Source of the DNA: Branchiostoma floridae
Taxonomy: Eukaryota > Chordata > Leptocardii > Amphioxiformes > Branchiostomatidae
Direction of reading: 5' to 3'
DNA: 64,000 nucleotides
Assembly: GCF_000003815.2 (NCBI RefSeq)
Contig: NC_049986.1
Span: 18,903,727-18,967,726, forward strand
Positions 24,516-38,600 of this stretch are shown here, one piece after another. Under the pieces are notes generated by a model, which did not search any database, was not told where the DNA came from, and saw only the letters and a list, made by a program, of their open reading frames with translations. How positions within the stretch are numbered: the first letter of the stretch is position 1; the number at the start of each line of letters is the position of its first letter. The translations under genes and the position numbers were made by a program.

Positions 24516-26585
24516 ATGCGGCAGTACCTCTTGCTGCTGTTGTTCGCTGTCGCGTGCCAGTCGGCCACTGTAAGCGACAAGGAACCGGACAGGTAAGTTC
24601 TGGACGTACTATCTACTGGATTCTTACACTTCCTATGGGGTACACTAGGAACATGTTCGTTTTGCCTAGGTGCAACTTGAATACCCTATCTTAATTGGCT
24701 GAATCTAAAATTTACTAATCAGAGCTTATTTAGAGGTTCGACAACTGGACTATTGGTGTTAACTATTTCATTTTTTTCGGGGACTGACATTTGCTCTCTG
24801 CAGTAGAGGTTAATCAAGAAGAATATGTTCACACAGATATAGAGTATTGTGTGATAGTTGTACAGAAATCAATCGGCTTGTTTTTTTCACGGCTTTGCTT
24901 GTAGTTTAAAGGACTCTGTACCATACGTAAGTCGCTAGGAATAATGTTTACCGTCACAGATTGTTCAGCATAATCAGTGCAAAGGCCTCTGATAAGATAA
25001 GACTGTTAGTCAGTAGGACTTTGTACACAACCTGGGGATTGTTCAGAAGCCAGGGCATGTCATAAAGGTTACAATAATTTGTCAAAGGACTGTTTTTCTT
25101 AACCTGAAGATCGTTTATAAGTTAGGGAATATATTAAATTTCCGATTGTTATTTTAGAAAGCTTTCTCAAGATTTATTTGGCCACATCACTATGCTTAAT
25201 CTTGATATCCCTGTGGATCACCATTACGTCTTCTTAAATCTATATAATGCTCCAAACAGAGTTAGGGCATTTGTCGAAGGTTCTGATTGTTTGTCTTAAA
25301 GACACTCTAAGCAATCACAGCATCTTCATAGGAGCGAGTTTAGTTCATCTAAAGTCATTTCCAACATACCACGTATTTACGTAAGGTTTGGTTCCACCTG
25401 TACGATAAAGGATGTACTTATTTATCCCAGTGACCACCAGGAGAAGCTGGGGTTCTGTACCCTAGAGTGCCCTGGGTACGAGGTGTTGTGCACCCGGGAC
25501 GGTTATGAGGTCCGGAGGTACGAGAGCTCGGTGTGGGTGACGACTGTCGTCACGGACTTCAGCTACGTCACGGGGACAACACGGGCGTTCTGGAGGCTGT
25601 TCAACTACATCACCGGGGAGAATGAAGGAGGTGGGGGAATGTTTGAAGAAAAAGTCTCTTTACCCTCTCTCTAAGCTTATCTATCTCTAATATCAATTAA
25701 CATACCCTATGAGTCTTGAAAACCATGGAGGTTATAATTCATGGTTTGTAAAATTGTAGGAGGATCAAAATAAATTTGACTTCTATGGTAACCTTTATTC
25801 GCGGGGTTAACCTATGTCTGCTGTGTCTAAAATATGGCATGTATGGATATCCAGTCGAAGCACGGTGGTTTCAGATCGCAATATTTTCAACACATTGTAG
25901 TTTGAAACCACCGTCGGTCGACTTGATATCTCGATATACCATCGGTTTTAGATACAACGGTTACAAGATACCACCGTACGAATAAAGGTTAACTAGTGTC
26001 AATTAGAGAGCAATACACGGAAATGTTGCTTCATCGCCCACTGAAGGCCTGAGTATTAAGATGACCCAGTCAGTCCTTCCTAACACAGCTTTAAGCGTAA
26101 GAACTCGATGGAGCTTATGTGGTTTATGATTCATGGTTTATGAAATTGTATAAGGATTAAAGCAGATTTGACTTCTACGGTGATTAGATATCAGTATACT
26201 AATGATAAGAATTTTGCTTCTTCCCCCATTGAAGGCCTGACTATCGAGATGACCCAGCCCGTCCTGGTCACCATCCCCAAGGATAAGGACGGCTGGTTCT
26301 ACCGCGATTACGTCGTCGCCTTCATGATTCCCAGGGTGCACTGGGAAAACCCTCCGCTGCCGACAGACTCAACGGTGAGTGAGGAAGAGCAGTTTCATTT
26401 CGTGTGGTTGGTTGTAAAGAAGTGGTTGTTACCTCAGTCCGACAGAGGGAGGTTTTTATACCTGCTTGTCTGGTCGTCTGTCTCGATCTCTCCGCTTCTC
26501 TGTGCCTATCTTGGTCTGTCTGTCAGTCTCTCTCCTATCTCTGTCTCTAGCTGTCTGTCTGTCTGTCTCCTTTCTCTGTCTCTTC

Positions 26586-26669
<84 letters not shown>

Positions 26670-29600
26670 GTCGGTCTCTGTCTCTGCGTCTCTCTACGTT
26701 CCAGTCAGAAAACAGTTATGGTAAGTTAATTGTTTTCTTCCTTTTTGCAATGTACAGCTCATTTTTTTCTTCCCCGTAGCTGAACATAGAAAGCCGGCCG
26801 GAGGAGGTAGTGTTTGTCCAGTCGTCCTCCGGCTGGCTGACCGGCTGGAGCGCCGACACGATGCAGGAGGACTTGGTCGGGAAGCTGCAGAGGAACGGAG
26901 AGGTCTTTACAGATGAAGGAGTCATCACCGCTACGTACCAGCCGTAAGTACCATTAAATAAAGTTCCAAGGAGAGGTTGGATAGGAAATCGCTTCATCGC
27001 TTTTGCCCCTTTCTGCTTGTTACTTGCTTGTTTGTTTGTTTGTTTGTTTGTTTGTTTGTTTGTTTGTACTGCATACCCGGTAAAGCGTCTCATGACGTAA
27101 CACACCTAAGATTAGCTAAGAACGTCCCTAACCGAAGCTATAGGTACTTATTACCTCCATGAAATGTCATGGATGTTATTTTTTCTGTTATGTGTCTCTG
27201 TCTGTGTACAAGATTACTCAAGAACGGATGGATGGATTGGTTTCATACTTGTTGTGTTGGTGGGCTGTGATAAAAGCTCGAATCGATGTGATTTTGGGCG
27301 CCGTATCTGTCGTTATAATCGATGTAATAATATCAGAAATCCCCCCTATATCTGCGATATATTGGAGGCATCGTGCTTTAAGTGTTTGTTAATGGGCTTA
27401 GCTCCAAGCAGATAGTGAGGTGATTTGTATGACAGCTGTTTGGGGAACCCCGAGTTTTTTTAATATGATAATTAGTTTTATTTATGTCTGCTTAGGATAT
27501 CATGGAGATGTGAAGCGTAAGTATAATTGTAAGAAGTTGAGGTACATTTAACGGTAATGCTTAACAGGTATGGATGTCTCACATACTGAACTGCTGATTT
27601 GAGTGACATGGTGATTAAAATGCCATTAGGTCCTCTCATCTTAGATGGGTTGGGTGTCAGAAGTTTTATGGGCGATACAGATGTTCTGATTTCGTTACGA
27701 TAAGGGACAGTTGTTAGTTGTCTCTTTCGTAGCCAATGGTACTTGTTTTTTAGCAGACGGGGTTGGCGCCAAGTATTCATCTTACAGTTGATGTAGGGCT
27801 ATCAGAGGAAAGTGTGCATCTCATTTTTGTACCGTGTGAACAGCTGATGTTATGACATATTGGTGGAAAATCAAATCACCATCTGACTGAAGTTGGCCAC
27901 ATCCCTTCTTCTTTCTGAGTTTCCCAACTTCCTCCCACCACACCGCTCTGAGGCACATGGTCGAACCTCAATAATGCTGACAACCTTAGACAGTTTAAAT
28001 GCCAGACATCAAGCTTAAGGAACACCACGCTACCATATGCCGTCGACCTCTTAAACGCACATTACACAATTAAGTGTCACATTTTGATAATTACTAATCA
28101 GATGGACATCCTCTGTGTCATTAAATAAATACACCACTACTTTCCCATAACATTTATAACCATTACTCTAAAATACAACCGACTATAAACATACATACCA
28201 TCCACAAAAAAACAATAAATATTTCATGGAGGTATGAGGTCCCCGAACTCTAGTTTACACCTGAGTCGAGTGAGAAAATTGGTGTTAAGAACCCTTTCTA
28301 ATAGCATAGTCATGGTCATGGGGTGTTCTTTCCAGTCCCTCTATGTACGAAAACAGTTGAACTCTTTATTTCCTTCTTTGTCTCTCCAGCCCCTACCAGA
28401 TGACCGACCGGCACAACGAGGTCTGGGTTCTGGGTGGAGACGGATACATCCGGGGCTCCTATATCCCGTCATGCCTCAAGGAATCGAACGTCGGTGACGT
28501 CATCCCCGTCCAGGACGTTCCTGAGGGGTGTGACGTCAGGGAATGCGCGCCCTTCTCAACAGTTGAGAGGAAGACTTCCAGTAACTTCATCGAGAGGACC
28601 ATGGCGCCCAGTAAGACTTCCTATTTAACATCAACACGCCCGTCATATCATTAAGGTTTCTCGGTTGGCTAAATTGGCATTTTGACCTTCCGGTGTTTTC
28701 TTATTAATGAATTAAGAACGAATGGAGCCGTAACGAATGTTGATAGATGGGCATTAAAGAATTCTAAGTCTGAATTTTGGGGGGCCAAATTGATGACGTC
28801 ATCATTTTTATCGCCTCTGATATTATTTTTTTCTATGACAAAATACAGCACTTTGGTACATACCACTGTAATGAAACTTCGTTTTTCGCTGCATAATGAT
28901 AAAAGCTACAAACTCACGGTTGCGCAAATTGATATTTACTATTGATCTGTAGTAATTACAAAATGTTTGTTTTCATCTAATTAAAAAAAATTAATTGTTA
29001 ATAACTACAGATCGTTAGTAGATATCAGTTTGCGCAACCGTGAGTTTGTAGCTTTTATCATTATGCAACGAAAAACGAAGTTTCATTACAGTGGTATGTA
29101 CCAAAGTGCTGTATTTTGTCATAGAAAAAAATATTATCAGAGGCAATAAAATGATGACGTCATCAATTTGGCCCCCCAAAAAATCAGATTTAGAATTCTT
29201 TGATGCCCATATATCAACATTCGTTACGGCTCCATTCGTTCTTAATTCATTTACAAGAAAACAGTAGAAGGTCAAGATGCCAATTTAGCCAACCGAGAAA
29301 CCTTAAAAGATGGACAACCCCACGTTTGTAAGAATAAAGGCTACAGATAGCTGTTTTACATTAAGATCGCCAAAGGCAAAAACTTAGTAGCTATCGAGGA
29401 ACAATCATGGGATTATATCTACAGCATGGAAAAATATAATTCAAGTACCTGCTGTCCTTTAGAGCCATCTGACTTTCGTATTTTTGTCACTGTTTGCACA
29501 ATGCCCTAGCAGGATAAACGGACAAACATGTGACGCTTGTTCACCTTTATCCGCAGGGTAACCTACATCCATTGTTTTTTTAAACGGGGCAATAATGCAT

Positions 29601-32600
29601 ATCAAGTCGACGGACGGTGGTTTCAAACTGCAAATATGGAAAACATGACAGTTTCATATTTAAAATATTGCAGTTTAAACCACCGTCCGTCGACGTATTA
29701 TCCCTAAACACTCTGTTTTTAAGCACAACGGATATAGGTTACCCCGCGGATAAAAGTGAACTAATGTTATGCCATGTGAGTTCTAGTCGAGAAATCTGTA
29801 TATTGATGCCTAAGACCCGTGATTTTGTTTTAGTCAAAGGAGAACATTTTATTTTCTTTATCCTCCCCGCCACAGCTAAGGGCGTGTGTATCACTTCCAG
29901 CCCGGGAGAAGACTGGGAGGCGGGAACCTACCGGACCTACCTGCCGCTGTACAGGTACCTGGACGGGGAGAACAGCCGACAGGCTAAGATAGATGCGACA
30001 CTGTCAACCTTCATGATGGTAGGTACAGAATAGGGCCTGCTTACATTCGTACGATCTAAAGCTATGAGCGTTCTTGTGATAGCCACACCTGTGTTGCAAG
30101 GAATCAGATCATTGTTGCAGTTTTGTCTCTGCGTAGTTGAAACTTGATTCGACGTGAAACTCACAACGGCATACGACTAGTACTAGGATATGGTCGGACC
30201 GTAAATAGCGAAAAGAACACTGGTGCCATTGTGTTCGTCTTCACGAGGAATTCTTGGAGTTACAGTTTTTGAATTCCATAACGCTGTTTTTTGGTCGTTA
30301 AATAATGCCCCCTTCCATCTATTTCTGAACTAGTGTGTGGGTTATTGGATTTCTCATCATCTGCCCATCATCTCATGTATCCCTTAGTCTAATCATTTGA
30401 CCGTTGGGGCTTCACAGAACATCTGGCAACCAGCTTTCACCACCCTAATCGGTTGACAGTGTTTTCTTAATATTTTACTTTGGTATGGTCATAAAATATA
30501 TCATGATCAGTTTGATTTTGAAACGAGGTAGTCAGTGATTTTCTGTAATTCCTCTTTTCTGTGACTTCACCTTCCGTACCAGATGCAGACGGATACCTTC
30601 CTTTGTGAAGACTGTGCCCAGACCGTCACCACGTGTCTCACGCTACCGAAGGCGGCCTATGACAACCCGCCGCAGCCGAAGGATGGAAGGGTACTAGATA
30701 TAATTCATCTGAAATTCTAGGTGCTCTGATAACATCACATCAGAGATGTCCCTGTAGCTCAACTCGTCCAATCCACAGTTTAGTTGGTTCGAAAGCAGGG
30801 AGAACAATGTGTCATTTTCACTTAAGTGTTACCGTAGCTGCTAGAATGACACTGTGTGCTGTAATCATACATTGCTAGTGAGAGCTTCAAAATGACTAAC
30901 TCTGATGTTCGTGCATGCAGCAGATTCTACAGTCTAATTCATGAAGCTCTCCACAGTGCTTAGCTTGTGTAGTGAAGAGGGTGGTGGTCCTTCCTCTGGA
31001 CTAATAAGTTTCAATCACGGCATTCATCCTACTGGAAAGGGTCACGGGCCTTTAATAGGACGGGATATTAAGCCGTGGCTCACCGTTCATAGAAAAGAGC
31101 TAAGGGACTTTCCCCGGCACAACGAACCTGTAAATACTGTACCAGGCCGGTTAAAAAAAATTATACATCTCAATCTCAAGAGGATATGTTCTTGTACCAT
31201 CACACCATGTGCCAAATTTCAACTCATTAGATGAAAAAACGAGCCTGTTATAAAACCAGTGGCATTACTTTTTGAACCGGCCTCGTACATAGCATCTGTT
31301 TTCTCTTTCACGACCAGTGGAAGGATAGATATTCAGAACTTGCTCGAGATCACTTTCACTTGTGTGTTGTTAAAGTCTTTGCTATCACGTTACAGCTATT
31401 CGTCTACGAGGCACCTACAAGTAATTTCTACCTCATGGCGTTTTCTGGTTATCCCACCAAGAAACATATGGGTAAGATGGCGGCGAAGTTCATGACTATT
31501 CTGGATGAAGAAAGCGTGGAATATACGAAGGTGAGTTAAATTTGTTGTACACCCGTAAGATGTAGCAGATAAAGTATTCGTTTACACAATGACATCCTCA
31601 TACAATATTGTACAGTAAAATCTCTGATTTATTGGTATCATAGTTTTAGCTGTTTGTTTCTCCCATCGTTCACTAGCAATAAAGCAAGTAATTGTGCTTT
31701 CTACCATCAGTCTTTCTACATGTTATACCAAAACCTTTTGAATTTAGCCAATGCAGGTAACAGCGTGCAAACAAATATCATTCAGTCTATAAGACGTTCT
31801 GTGCAATAGTAGTAACTTCTTTTGCTTTGGTGGCTATTCAAATATGATTGTGACTGTACGACCTGTTCTTAGTTTATTTCTATCCCTAATCTGCTCCGAC
31901 AGAAGCATTTGGCTATTTGACTACTTAAGGTTTTACTATTTGATAATTTTGACTTTATTTTGAACAGGAGTTATAGGCTACGATGGATTTATTTGTTTGA
32001 CGACCCCTGTTATTAATACAATATTAGTAGTCAACGATCTCCTTTGCCTGTTCGAATATATTAATGTTCGCATTCAGATTCACGGACCCTGTACGTTATA
32101 AACGGGGACTGCTTGGTCAACTCGCAAACTCATCGAGTTCAATGGATATCTATATTACTTGGCATCTATTGTGTAACTCCAAGTAGAGGAAACGGTAGGG
32201 GCGGGGTGTAGTATTGGCCACAACAAGAAATAGCAGTCACTGCTATCCCCCGACGAAATTTCTGCTTAGAAAATAGGTTTGCTTATTAATTACTGCTGGC
32301 AAATTCTGCTGCCTATTTAGCTAATGTGTACTACATTTTTTTCTGACAACCTAAACAATCTAGTATATTTCTTGCTCAATTATAACGCATTTCCGCTGCC
32401 ATAACAAATCGATTTAAATGGAAAAACCACAAACGTGTATTACCACAGAGGCCCCAAATTTAACTACATGATCATAATAAGGATTCTGCTTTACACCATA
32501 AAACAGCGTGTGATCGATGGAAAGGTGTTTTCACCGGCTATATCCCCTTTGCTGAAAGAATCCTTCCTTCAGAATCACTCCATTCTCTCCCTCGGCCGTG

Positions 32601-35600
32601 GAGAAAATAATTCAAGGGATAGTAACCAGTAGATGAAGATAAAATAGACATTGTTGTTGTTTACGAGTTGTTTTCTGGCTTTTTTTCGGGTTCTGATAGG
32701 TTGTTCATGGTTGCTTTGATATTTTTTAGGTGGCTTCGAGTTGTTTTCGGTATTTATCGAGTTGTTTTCGGTTGTTTTCGGTATATTTGAAGTTGTTTTC
32801 GGTTGTTTTCGGTTGTTTTCGGTTGTTTTCGGTATTTAGTGAGACCGGGTTTAACTGATGTGCATGTTTTCTATGTTCCAGGACATGTTCTTTGCTACAG
32901 GGTACGATGACTTTGCAGCTAACAACTACACGGAGATCGCCTTAATGAAGGGGAAACCAGACGACTCGATTACACCGGAGATGTGGGAGAAGGTAAATTT
33001 TCCATTTTTTTCCATCATGTTTTGTCGATACAGTCAAACCTGTCTATAGCGTTCACTCAAGGGACTGTAGAAATGTGGCCACTATAGACAGGTGGCCACT
33101 ATAGAGAAAAGGCTGATCTACTGTCCACGAGCAACAAGCTAACATGGTTTCAGTACCAACTAATCTTTCTCACCAAGTAACATCGTCATGCGCAATGTTG
33201 GTAAATTCGACGACAAAGACTTGTGTGCTCTAACGTTCAAGGCGCGCGTACCTTCCGCTACCGCCAAAATGACCCTGTCGCGAACTCCAGATCCTCGCAA
33301 AATACAATTTCAAACTCGGCGCCGGGTGACATACGGCCGCTGTATGGTCGCAATAGGCAGTGATTCTGTATCAACGGGACCGGAAATCGTGTGGCCGTGA
33401 CCGCGTTGAACAGGTGGCCTCTATAGACTATTTCTTCATGCTTAGGTCAATGGGAAAAAGCCAAGGAACCGACAAAAAGTGACCGCAATGGCCAGGTGGT
33501 CGCTATGCAAAGGTGGCCGCTAATACAGGTTTGACTGTAGTAGCTAAGATTCAGTTCTTTATAACTAATATTTTCCTGTCTGAGAACAGATTATTGGCAC
33601 GTCTGTTCTGGCAAACTATGTAAAGTAAAATGATTCCTTAGCCTGTTTGAGGCCGTGGGAGTAGCCTGTTGTTATCCACTGTGTCTAGGGCATGCACGGT
33701 GTTGGCAGGCGGAGCCATTCCTTCCACTGCCTTTTACCTCCCCAACCGAAGCCATGCAGGGTCCATTTTACATGCACCAGGGTGGAGCGAGGAAATTCGA
33801 AATGCCTCTGCCAAGAAACGAACATAACGTCTAACCAGGAAAGCCAGAACGGGTGCTAGCATAGCAACCTGGTCATTCAAAACAGTGTAATATGCAACCG
33901 ATGAAGAAGGTTCGGTTACCGTCGGCGTTTTTAAATGCCTTACTGTCTTTGAAGATCGCTGGTGCAGGGAACACAGAGAAGGAAGAGACGAATACCGAGG
34001 CGGAGGACGATCTAGACATTCTCCCCGCCAGCCGTGTACAGGACGTGCCGTCCGGGTGCCAGGGGCGGGAGTGTCCCGTGTTCAAGATCGTCAGGACTTT
34101 CGACGGGTTCGTCGAGAGAGCCACCAAGAAAGGTATGTTAAATAGAAAAGAGTTGACATCGTCTGCAGCAGAACTTCCTTTTTTTTGCATCTTTTCTCCT
34201 GGACATGCTATGGTCTTGATATTTTAGTGGTAGATATCTAGCTTTCGACGTAGGGAAGAGTAGAAAAATAAAGTTGAGTCGTCCAGCCTCGCGACTGTGG
34301 GGACCGGACCAAAGCTAACACGGCTGGACTCTTGGCTTAGTTGGAAAGGTGTCTAATTGTATACGATGATCATATAGTAAGGTTCTTTTAAACACAACCA
34401 AGGTAGTACTCACTTCCAATGTTTTGATGTCTGTCAGACACCATCATCAGGGTTAGAATGATTAGATCTGCTTCTCGCTGCTACTCATAGACGATGTAGG
34501 TGGCGCTGCAGCAGCGAGAATACCGTCCTAAACGTGAATCAGCTTGTATCCCCCCTCATCTCTGGAAGTAAGTACTATTTTATCTTTATTACCTCCATGA
34601 AAACACCTCCATGAAAAAATGGAGGTATAGTTTTGAGTGTGTCTGTGTGTGTGTCTGTGTGTGTGTGTGTCTGTGTGTCCGCATATTGTGGTCAGCATAA
34701 CTTGAGAATCTCTTGATGGACTACGATGATATTTGGTATGTGGGTAGGGGTTGGGAAGACGAAGGTCAAGGTCAATTTTGGGCCCCCTGGTGTGTGACCT
34801 TGGTACTGCAGCGCAACTTCCGGTTTTGCTATCTCGGTGTTCTGAACATGCTATGGTCAAGATTTTTAAGTATTAGATAGCTCTTGTGCTCAGGAAAAAA
34901 TGACATAAGTTTGGGCCCCCTAGCGTCTAGTTTTGGGATAGCAGGGGCATTTTTGTCAAAAACTTCTGACGAGGATAACTCAAGAAGGGAATAACGGATT
35001 TTCATGATTTTTGGTATGTAGGTACCTTAGACAATGTTGTACAAGATAAAATACTAATTATGCAAAATAGGAGTACATTCGCATAAGTAATGAGAATATT
35101 CTATCATAGCAGTTTTTTCAATGTATCTCTTGTCCCGGACGTGATATGGTCGTGACATTTGGGTGGTAGATAGCTTTTAGTGCCATGACAAAGTGGGGCA
35201 AGTTTCAGTCCCCTAACATTCAATTGTGGAACTTCAGGGGCGTTTTTGTCAAGACACTCCAAAGAGGATAACTGCAGAAAGGAACGACGGATTGCCTGCA
35301 TTTTAGGCATGTAGGTAGCTTAGGCAAAGATGTTCATAATGATATACATGTTATGCAAATGATGACTGAATTTGCATAATTAATGAGGAAATTGTACAGT
35401 TCCATTGTTTTCAATAACTGGACCTCAATACATGTAACACATGTTAATTATGATAGGTGGAATATAAGCAGATACCAAATATGGTAATGAGGAACTTATT
35501 TGCATAATTTATGTAAAAATTGCAAAACCTCTTTATGATTAATAATGGGAATTTTATAATTGTGACATGTGAACGTTAGTCAATGATTAACAACACCATG

Positions 35601-38600
35601 CATACATTATGTTAATGTCTTAGTCAATTGCATGAAATTTACGAAAGCTTTACATTTTCATGGAGGTATGAGGTCGCCGAACTCTAGTTTTATTTATTGG
35701 TTTGGCTGTTCAGAACACACAGCCAGGGCTGCCCAACTAGCCTATGGCTATTACAAAGGGCTAGCCCTGCGGACAAACATAGAGACAATACATATGAATT
35801 TGGACAGGATACTTATCAGTAATAATTTTCTAAGTACTATCTTGGTTGTGTTTAAAAGAACCTCACTGCATGAGTAATTACCAACATTATTTAAGGACGT
35901 CTGCAATAATGTTTCCGCTCTGCAGCTAAGTACGCGTGCATGAACACTGTGTCCGGCTGTGACTACGAGAGCGCCAGTCTGAAGGCAGTCTACCGGCTGA
36001 TGGACTATCTGGGCGGGCAGAACTCCGAGGGGATCACGATGGAGACACCATCGCCGGTCGTTACCTGGGTGAGTAGAATTATTGGTTGTTGGTTATTGGG
36101 TGGGCCGACTGCTCTCTCTTGGCAGCAGGGGGCTGAATTGCAAGGAGCTTACATGTACAATGGACGGGGCTGTATTACAAGGGTCTGGAGCGACTGCCAT
36201 TCGGCGCCACTCAGGTGACCTCAATACTACAGTAATTGCCCCAGGTGCGGCCATGGTACTGTAGGTTTTTAACCACTCATACCGGGAAGGACCCCTACTC
36301 TTTTCGATAAGTGTGGTGGAATCTTTGACGTGCTCTGTGCGTGCTTCTCCTCAAACACGGGACCTCCATTTAACGTCCTATCCGAGGGACGGCCCTAACC
36401 GAAGCTAGGTACTCATTTAGACCTGAGTGAAGTGAGGAAAGTCGTGTAAAGACATTTCCCAGGGGCAAAAGGTCGGTGGCATATCAATTTGAACACACGA
36501 TATCTTGGTTATTGCTGCTGCTGGACAATATTGACAATATTATCAATGTATATACCAGTATGACACGTTTGGAACCGTATTATTAGCAGCGACACCTACC
36601 TGCAGTGCGCAATAGGACTAGTCAGTATTGTCCTGAGGTAGTTGACAGACAGACGGTCGAATCGTGACTTTTTTGTTGTCTTGAACAGAATGACCTAACC
36701 AACCTTGAGATGGGAGACTCCTGTGGGAAGAAATACAAGACGTGCGTCATCCTTCCCGAGATGCATCAGGACAACCCGCCGACGCCCACAAACGACGAGG
36801 TTCGTACGAAAGCCTCACTTTATGACATATGAATAGCAATGAAAGATTTATATTCGACATGCTTGTTAACAAACCGACTAAAGAAAGAAAGAAAGAAAAC
36901 AACAGCTATACAGCTTATACCCGTACAATCCTACATTTTCAGCATTACAAAAAAGCGAAAAGAAGCCGAACTTCTATGCTAGACTAGACTAGCTCTATGA
37001 TACTTTTACATGAGTTTGTTGTGGCCTGTACTGAGCTCGGTTGGGCAAATATGTACAATAAATGTTTCCATCCATTATACCCTCAGTTCACTAGGGCAGC
37101 GACCACGCTTCGACCAAAAAATTGACTGAGCGTTCAACGAATTTTATTGATAAAAAGAACACAGAATCTTTTTACGCTTTGTGTTTTTGTTGCCTTTTTA
37201 GTGTAACATTTTGCAATTTGTTCAAATCATGAAATCAAGAGATACTCAAATTCATACTTAAGTTGCAGTTAGGTCGTGGCGCGATGATCCTCTAGTAATG
37301 AATGTCGATGACCTGAGTTTACAATGTTCTGGTTAAACAATAAAGCGAAAGTGCAAGTGATTTGAGGGCCTTGTCTCAAAAGGTGATATACCCTTCTCCA
37401 GGTGTACGTGTACAACAGCCGTGGGCCGCACGTCTACGTCATGCCCTTCGGCGGGTACGCGACTGACGACAAGATAGAACAACTCGCAAGGACGTTCCAA
37501 GATCGACTAGATGCCGCCGGTGTACCATACAAAACGGTTGGGAAAAACAAGTTTGTTTGTTTGATTGTTTGTTCATCTAACCTGGGCCGACATACCGCTT
37601 ATGCCAGCACTTTTCAATGTACCATTGATCTCGCTACTGCATGGTTGGAAATATGATACATTGTTGGAAATACATTTGTGACGTCGCAATAAAGACACAT
37701 AGTATGTACGGACGCATGATTTAACACCATGCATCTACGGTATTGGCTCATTGCAAACGGTTGCTAAATAATATCAATTTTTCTACAGAAGTACTTCAAG
37801 GTTGTCGTCTATGACGGGCCACAGAAGGCAGAACGGTACAACGAGATGTGGTTCGCTAAACCACGGAATGACGAGGACGAGGATGTGGTAGGATTCATTC
37901 ATTCATTCATTCATTCATTCATTCATTCATTCATTCATTCATTCATTCATTCATTCATTCATTCATTCATTCATTCATTCATTCATTCATTCATTCATTC
38001 ATTCATTGTTAGTTAGCTCGATCGTTCATCAATAAGTATGGTGGTATTTGACATGCTCAAATAAGTAGTTGTACCCATTACAGTTGTTAACATATTGTTT
38101 CTTGTGTGCCCTGTCAGAAATTCGATGTTGACACCTCCACCTACAAGTCAGCCACCGTGCCCGCGGTAACATTCATGTGGGACAGAAAGTGTAAGAGTTC
38201 GGACTGCCCGACATGTCCGGAGTGTCCGGACTTCCAGGTCATCAAGAGCTTCAACAACTTCGACGAAAGGCTGACGCCTCAAGGTAGGCACAACTCATAT
38301 GATTAACCTCTGAAAATCGTTCTCTGTCTCTGTCTTTCTCTGTCTCTCTCTTTCTATATATTAGAAAACATTTCCTATACATCTCTAATAGATGCTTTTA
38401 GTGTAAAGTACTTCTCATCAATTTAGGCTCAGGGCTGCAATGATGTACTTCTACAATATGCAATAAACTTCATTGTCATTGTCATTTACAATGGTGTACT
38501 ATTGAAATGTGATATAAGCAAACCAGTTAATCGTCGTGAATTCATTTGTAGAATAATTTGAAAACAACAACAATACGATAATACTGATAATATTTCATCT

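Noticed and set aside
26168-26779. Frame of about 200 codons rich in Ser and Leu
   Set aside because: Only its first part (26235-26374) is a SOUL exon; the rest is intron with a (CT)n microsatellite.
28682-29275. Two similar frames of about 87 codons in opposite orientation
   Set aside because: They are the two arms of a foldback element; one arm is frame-shifted relative to the other in the middle and no family is recognised.
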